Below, piece after piece: positions 59,814 through 64,000 of a stretch of DNA of 64,000 nt. The translations under genes were made by a program, and so were the position numbers. This stretch comes from VBCG01 sp044226535 (lineage in GTDB: Bacteria; Pseudomonadota; Gammaproteobacteria; Burkholderiales; Casimicrobiaceae), in NCBI GenBank assembly GCA_044226535.1, contig JBGAGT010000010.1, forward strand, positions 62,001-126,000, written 5' to 3'. Every line of letters begins with the position of its first letter. The first letter of the stretch is position 1. The notes beneath the pieces were generated by a model. It saw nothing but the letters and a program-made list of their open reading frames with translations. It ran no database searches and was not told the DNA's origin.

Positions 59814-60194
59814 TTACTTGATCTCGACCTTGGCGCCGGCTTCCTCGAGCTTCTTCTTGGCGGCTTCCGAGTCGGCCTTGGAGATGCCTTCCTTGACCGG
59901 CTTCGGGGCGCCGTCGACGAGGTCCTTCGCTTCCTTGAGGCCGAGGCCCGTGATTTCGCGAACGGCCTTGATGACGTTGACCTTGTTGTCGCCGATCGCG
60001 GCCAGCACGACGGTGAACTCGGTCTTCTCTTCGGCGGCGGCGGCCGGCGCGGCACCGGCCGCGGGGCCGGCGACGGCCACGGCGGCAGCAGCCGAGACGC
60101 CGAACTTGTCTTCCATCGCCTTGATGAGCTCGGAGAGCTCGAGGACGGTCATCGACGAGATCTTGTCGAGGATTTCGGTTTGAACAGCGGACAT
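59814..60194 (-). CDS. rplL: 50S ribosomal protein L7/L12
   Basis: The stalk protein recruits translation GTPases. The 126 residues show the dimer domain (MTVLELSELIKAMEDKFGVS), an Ala/Gly hinge (GPAAGAAPAAAAEEKTEF) and the factor-binding C-terminal domain (NKVNVIKAVREITGLGLKEA, ending GAKVEIK). It lies 53 bp after rplJ. Confidence 0.99.
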   Translation of the reverse strand: MSAVQTEILDKISSMTVLELSELIKAMEDKFGVSAAAAVAVAGPAAGAAPAAAAEEKTEFTVVLAAIGDNKVNVIKAVREITGLGLKEAKDLVDGAPKPVKEGISKADSEAAKKKLEEAGAKVEIK

Positions 60195-60247
60195 GTGTGA
60201 CTCCTGGAACGTTGAGGGTGGTTGGTTGACGCGGATCGTGGGGCCGG

Positions 60248-60772
60248 TCAGGCGGCGGGCCTGGCGTCGCGCACCGCGGCGAGGGTGCGGACGAACTTGC
60301 CCGGCACCTCGTTGAGCGTGCGCACGAACTTGGCCACCGGCGCCTGCATCGTGCCCATCAGCCTGGCGAGCAGCTCCTCGCGCGACGGCAGCGCGGCGAG
60401 CGCGGCGACGTCCTTGGCGGACATCACCTGGCCGGCCATCGCCCCCGCCGTGATCACGAACTTCTCGTTGCCCTTGGCGAAGTCGTTGAGGACCTTCGCC
60501 ACGGCCACCGGGTCCTGGCCGATGCCGTACGCGAGCGGGCCGACCATGCGGTCGGACAGCTTCTCGAACGGCGTGCCGGAGACCGCGCGGCGCACCAGGG
60601 TGTTCTTGACCACCCTGAAGTACACGCCGGAAGCGCGCGCATTGGCTCGGAGCTTCGTCATGTCGGCGACGGGCATGCCGCGGTTCTCGGCAAGCACGAT
60701 GGCTTGCGCGCCCGCGACCTGCTTCGCCACTTCCGCGACGACCGCTTCCTTCTGCTGCAGATTGAGACTCAA
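60248..60772 (-). CDS. rplJ: 50S ribosomal protein L10
   Basis: L10 anchors the L7/L12 stalk. The 174 residues run (M)SLNLQQKEAVVAEVAKQVAG, with NRGMPVADMTKLRANARASG and FVRTLNEVPGKFVRTLAAV at the C-terminus. The start is TTG at 60770-60772. It gives the exact family N-terminus and has AAGGAG 7 bp upstream, whereas no ATG or GTG is available there. A weak start codon here may help set L10:L12 balance (inferred). Confidence 0.96.
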   Translation of the reverse strand: MSLNLQQKEAVVAEVAKQVAGAQAIVLAENRGMPVADMTKLRANARASGVYFRVVKNTLVRRAVSGTPFEKLSDRMVGPLAYGIGQDPVAVAKVLNDFAKGNEKFVITAGAMAGQVMSAKDVAALAALPSREELLARLMGTMQAPVAKFVRTLNEVPGKFVRTLAAVRDARPAA

Positions 60773-60789
60773 GGTCTTTCTCCTTTTGC

Positions 60790-60970
60790 TGCGGCGACCT
60801 ATCGTCCAGGAAATCCTGGTCGAGGGGCACCATCTGCGCTGGATCGGGGACCGGGCATCGGAGGACAGGGATGAGGAACCGCCCCTTGCTCCAATGCCGT
60901 CCACCCGGTTTGAGCGTTGCCGCTCCAGCGGTCTTTGACGGGCCGCAGGTCCGGTGTCCCGGTGCCTGCT
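60790..60970 (-). promoter_or_regulatory. L10_leader: L10-type ribosomal leader upstream of rplJ
   Basis: The minus-strand stretch between rplA and rplJ carries GTCAAAGACCGCTGGAGCGG, a GAGCGG/CCGCTC-rich arm and, nearer the gene, GCGCAGATGGTGCCCC. The last resembles the conserved CG(C/T)AGA(C/T)GGTG of proteobacterial L10 leaders, where the L10(L12)4 complex binds to repress rplJL. The call is from remembered motif and position; the fold was not computed. Confidence 0.55.
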
Positions 60971-61048
60971 TCCCTCAAATCCCTTGTGCCGCGGGCGTCG
61001 CCTGCCGGAACACCGGCAAGCCGCCCGCCGCGTATCGGTAACTGCGGC

Positions 61049-61774
61049 TTACTGCGCCGGCGCGCTGGTGGCGAACGCCGACGTGTCGATGCGCACGCCC
61101 GCACCCATGGTGCTGGACACGCTCACCTTCCTGAAATAGATGCCCTTGGCGCCCGTGGGGCGCGCCTTGTTGAGCGCTTCCATCAGGGCCGTGAGGTTGG
61201 TCTTGAGCTGGTCTGGCGTGAACGACGCGCGCCCGATGGTGCAGGCGACGATGCCGGCCTTGTCGGTGCGGTACTGCACCTGGCCCGCCTTGGCGTTCTT
61301 CACCGCGCTGACCACGTCGGCTGACACCGTACCCACCTTGGGGTTCGGCATCAGGCCGCGCGGGCCCAGCACCTGGCCGAGCTGGCCGACCACCTTCATG
61401 GCGTCGGGCGTGGCGATCACCACGTCGAAGTCCATGAAGCCTTCCTTGACCTTGGCGGCGAGGTCGTCGAAGCCGACGATGTCGGCGCCCGCCTCGGTCG
61501 CGGCCTTGGCCTTCTCGCCCTGCGCGAACACGGCGACGCGGACCTTCTTGCCGATGCCGGCCGGCAGCACGACCGAGCCGCGCACCGTCTGGTCGGACTT
61601 CTTGGCGTCGACGCCCAGGTTGACGGCGACGTCGACCGACTCGTCGAACTTCGCGGTCGCGGTCTCCTTGACGAGCTTCAGCGCGTCGTCGATCGAGTAC
61701 GCCTTGGTCCGGTCGACCTTGGCGAGGAGCTTCTCGTGGCGCTTGGGGGTTGCGCTCTTGCGGACGGTGGCCAT
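61049..61774 (-). CDS. rplA: 50S ribosomal protein L1
   Basis: L1 forms the mobile stalk at the E site and represses its own operon in Escherichia coli. The 241 residues contain HEKLLAKVDRTKAYSIDDAL, GQVLGPRGLMPNPKVGTVSA and KARPTGAKGIYFRKVSVSST. The ATG at 61772-61774 lies 2 bp after rplK. The C-terminus has a short Ala/Pro extension. Confidence 0.99.
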   Translation of the reverse strand: MATVRKSATPKRHEKLLAKVDRTKAYSIDDALKLVKETATAKFDESVDVAVNLGVDAKKSDQTVRGSVVLPAGIGKKVRVAVFAQGEKAKAATEAGADIVGFDDLAAKVKEGFMDFDVVIATPDAMKVVGQLGQVLGPRGLMPNPKVGTVSADVVSAVKNAKAGQVQYRTDKAGIVACTIGRASFTPDQLKTNLTALMEALNKARPTGAKGIYFRKVSVSSTMGAGVRIDTSAFATSAPAQ

Positions 61775-61776
61775 GA

Positions 61777-62211
61777 TCACTTCACCCCTTCGACGGTGAT
61801 GCCCATGCTGCGCGCGGCGCCGGCGATGGTGCGCACGGCGGCGTCGAGGTCGGCCGCGGTCAGGTCGGGCTGCTTCATCTTGGCGATTTCCTCGGCCTGG
61901 GCGCGCGAGAGCTTGCCCACCTTGTCGGTGTGCGGCTTGCTGCTGCCCTTGTCGACCTTGGCGGCCTTCTTGATCAGGATCGACGCCGGCGGCGTCTTCA
62001 TCACGAACGTGAAGCTCTTGTCCGCGAATGCCGTGATCACCACGGGGATCGGCAGGCCCGGCTCCATCTTCTGCGTCTGGGCGTTGAACGCCTTGCAGAA
62101 TTCCATGATGTTGAGGCCGCGCTGGCCCAGGGCAGGACCGATGGGCGGGCTGGGATTGGCCTTGCCCGCAGGTACCTGCAGCTTGATGAAACCGACGATC
62201 TTCTTCGCCAT
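61777..62211 (-). CDS. rplK: 50S ribosomal protein L11
   Basis: L11 sits at the GTPase centre and is needed for RelA activation. The 144 residues contain GKANPSPPIGPALGQRGLNI, FVMKTPPASILIKKAAKVDK and ADLDAAVRTIAGAARSMGIT. The conserved proline-rich N-terminal domain is intact. It lies 51 bp after nusG, with AGGAG before its start. Confidence 0.99.
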   Translation of the reverse strand: MAKKIVGFIKLQVPAGKANPSPPIGPALGQRGLNIMEFCKAFNAQTQKMEPGLPIPVVITAFADKSFTFVMKTPPASILIKKAAKVDKGSSKPHTDKVGKLSRAQAEEIAKMKQPDLTAADLDAAVRTIAGAARSMGITVEGVK

Positions 62212-62262
62212 GACTTACGTCTCCTGTGGGTCCAAGCGAGCGAAACGCTCTCCCCGGTTCGA

Positions 62263-62799
62263 TTACGCCTTCTCGACCTGCGCGAAGTCGAGCTCGACGG
62301 GCGTCGAGCGCCCGAAGATCGTGACCGACACGCGCAGCTTGCTCTTCTCGTAGTTCACGTCCTCCACGTTGCCGTGGAAGTCGGTGAACGGCCCTTCCTT
62401 GACGCGCACCGCCTCGCCCATCTCGAACAGCACCTTGGGGCGCGGCTTCTCGACGCCTTCCTGCACCTGGCGCAGGATCGCGTCGACTTCCTTCTGCGTG
62501 ATCGGCGTCGGCCGGTTGGCCGTGCCGCCCACGAAACCCGTGACCTTGGGCGTGCTCTTCACCAGGTGCCACGAGTCGTCGGTCATCTCCATTTCGACCA
62601 GCACGTAGCCCGGGAAGAACTTGCGCTCCGAGATGGCCTTGGCGCCCTGCTTCATCTCGACGACTTCCTCGACCGGCACCAGGATCTGGCCGAACTGCTC
62701 GGCGATCTCCGAGCGCTTGATGCGGTCGAGCAGCGTGCGCTGCACGCTCTTCTCGAACCCCGAATACGCGTGCACGACATACCAGCGCTTCTGCGACAT
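62263..62799 (-). CDS. nusG: Transcription termination/antitermination protein NusG
   Basis: NusG binds RNA polymerase and links it to Rho or S10. The 178 residues have the NGN domain (RWYVVHAYSGFEKSVQRTLL, KFFPGYVLVEMEM, FVGGTANRPTPI) and a C-terminal KOW domain (EGPFTDFHGNVEDVNYEKSK). Its ATG overlaps the secE stop (TGATG). Confidence 0.99.
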   Translation of the reverse strand: MSQKRWYVVHAYSGFEKSVQRTLLDRIKRSEIAEQFGQILVPVEEVVEMKQGAKAISERKFFPGYVLVEMEMTDDSWHLVKSTPKVTGFVGGTANRPTPITQKEVDAILRQVQEGVEKPRPKVLFEMGEAVRVKEGPFTDFHGNVEDVNYEKSKLRVSVTIFGRSTPVELDFAQVEKA

Positions 62800-63146
62800 C
62801 ACTCGGCCCTTCCCGTCATCAGCTTGAGGAGCCACGCCAGCGTCGTGTCGATGGAGAACAGGAACAGCGACATGATCGCGACGAACGCGAACACCACCAG
62901 CGTCGTCTGCACGGTTTCCTTGCGCGTGGGCCAGGACACGCGGTCGGCCTCCTGCCACGACTCCCGCGCGAAGGCGAAGAACGCGCGCCCCGGCTCGGAG
63001 GTCCATGCGACGCCGGCCGCGGCGATCAGGCCGACGAGCACCATCACCACGCGCACGACGACCGGCATGGCCTCGGCGAAGTGGTAGTAGCCCCAGATGC
63101 CGGCGACCACGCAGGCCAGCGAAAGCAGGATCTTCAGTTTGTCCAT
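62799..63146 (-). CDS. secE: Preprotein translocase subunit SecE
   Basis: SecE clamps the SecY channel. The 115-residue protein has three membrane helices (about 5-22, 30-48 and 82-105), as in gamma- and betaproteobacteria. The conserved amphipathic stretch ESWQEADRVSWPTRKETVQT precedes the last helix. I chose the ATG at 63144-63146; an in-frame GTG two codons earlier is less likely. It is coupled to nusG by a TGATG overlap. Confidence 0.97.
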   Translation of the reverse strand: MDKLKILLSLACVVAGIWGYYHFAEAMPVVVRVVMVLVGLIAAAGVAWTSEPGRAFFAFARESWQEADRVSWPTRKETVQTTLVVFAFVAIMSLFLFSIDTTLAWLLKLMTGRAE

Positions 63147-63186
63147 TTTCACTTCGTTCGTTGCCGCCGGCCCGTGTCGCGGCCGG

Positions 63187-63262
63187 TGGCAGGCCAGGAG
63201 GGAATCGAACCCCCAACCTGCGGTTTTGGAGACCGCCGCTCTGCCAATTGAGCTACTGGCCT
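63187..63262 (-). tRNA. tRNA-Trp (anticodon CCA)
   Basis: Read on the minus strand, the 76-nt gene starts AGGCCAGTAGCTCAATTGGC, has the anticodon loop CTCCAAA (anticodon CCA), the T-arm GGGGGTTCGATTCCCTCC, discriminator G and an encoded CCA end (63187-63189). It lies 6 bp after the second tuf and 40 bp before secE, the classical tuf-trpT-secE order. Confidence 0.97.
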
Positions 63263-63268
63263 ACGTTC

Positions 63269-64000
<732 letters not shown>

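Overview
The window is GC-rich and reads as the chromosome of a betaproteobacterium, most likely in or near Burkholderiales. The main evidence is one uninterrupted minus-strand run: tuf, tRNA-Trp, secE, nusG, rplKAJL, rpoBC, rpsL, rpsG, fusA, tuf, then the S10, spc and alpha ribosomal operons. Enteric bacteria split this run into separate loci, while betaproteobacteria keep it contiguous. The system I type c-maturation genes, a periplasmic nitrate reductase and DctPQM TRAP genes agree with a respiratory proteobacterium.

Layout. (1) 1-7.1 kb: the start of a nap operon (napE, then napA running off the left edge), a small secreted SLH-like protein, tRNA-Ser(GGA), a small secreted protein overlapping an HSL-type esterase, and a multimodular malic enzyme. 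(2) 7.1-11.7 kb: a DctPQM TRAP transporter followed by a detached ccmI. (3) 11.7-19.8 kb: a surface module. It holds a TPR plus outer-membrane barrel protein resembling Slam/DUF560, and a FecR-domain protein whose C-terminus looks like a TbpB-type barrel. Convergent to these are a CHASE2 class III cyclase and a large Ig-repeat protein ending in an IPTL-CTERM-like tail. Two large, mutually related inverted repeats fill the convergent gap. (4) 19.9-25.7 kb: ccmABCDEFGH, tightly overlapped, with a 13-codon mini-ORF coupling ccmE to ccmF. (5) 25.8-31.3 kb: a small DUF2007-like protein, a UgpBAE-like ABC importer without an ATPase gene, a SorC-family regulator and a divergent glycerophosphodiester phosphodiesterase; a palindromic operator overlaps the promoter between the last two. 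(6) 31.4-64 kb: the ribosomal/RNA polymerase superoperon, all on the minus strand.

How the parts work together. The ccm proteins (plus CcmI) mature c-type cytochromes, which a Nap pathway needs. The SorC regulator probably controls the phosphodiesterase, and perhaps the importer, in response to a phosphorylated ligand. In the superoperon, internal control points are visible: a strong promoter and long leader before rpsL, a terminator after rpoC, a promoter before rplN, and an L10-type leader before rplJ, which starts at TTG. A conserved hairpin family sits directly after the stop codons of rpoB, tuf and rplF. REP-like GTCATCCCCGC elements are inserted in several ribosomal gaps. The second tuf, at the right edge, is frameshifted as given.

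The most interesting candidate is the surface module: a possible type XI (Slam-like) secretion pair with an unusual FecR-barrel cargo, next to a CHASE2 cyclase. That reading is inferred from motifs and needs structure prediction to confirm.
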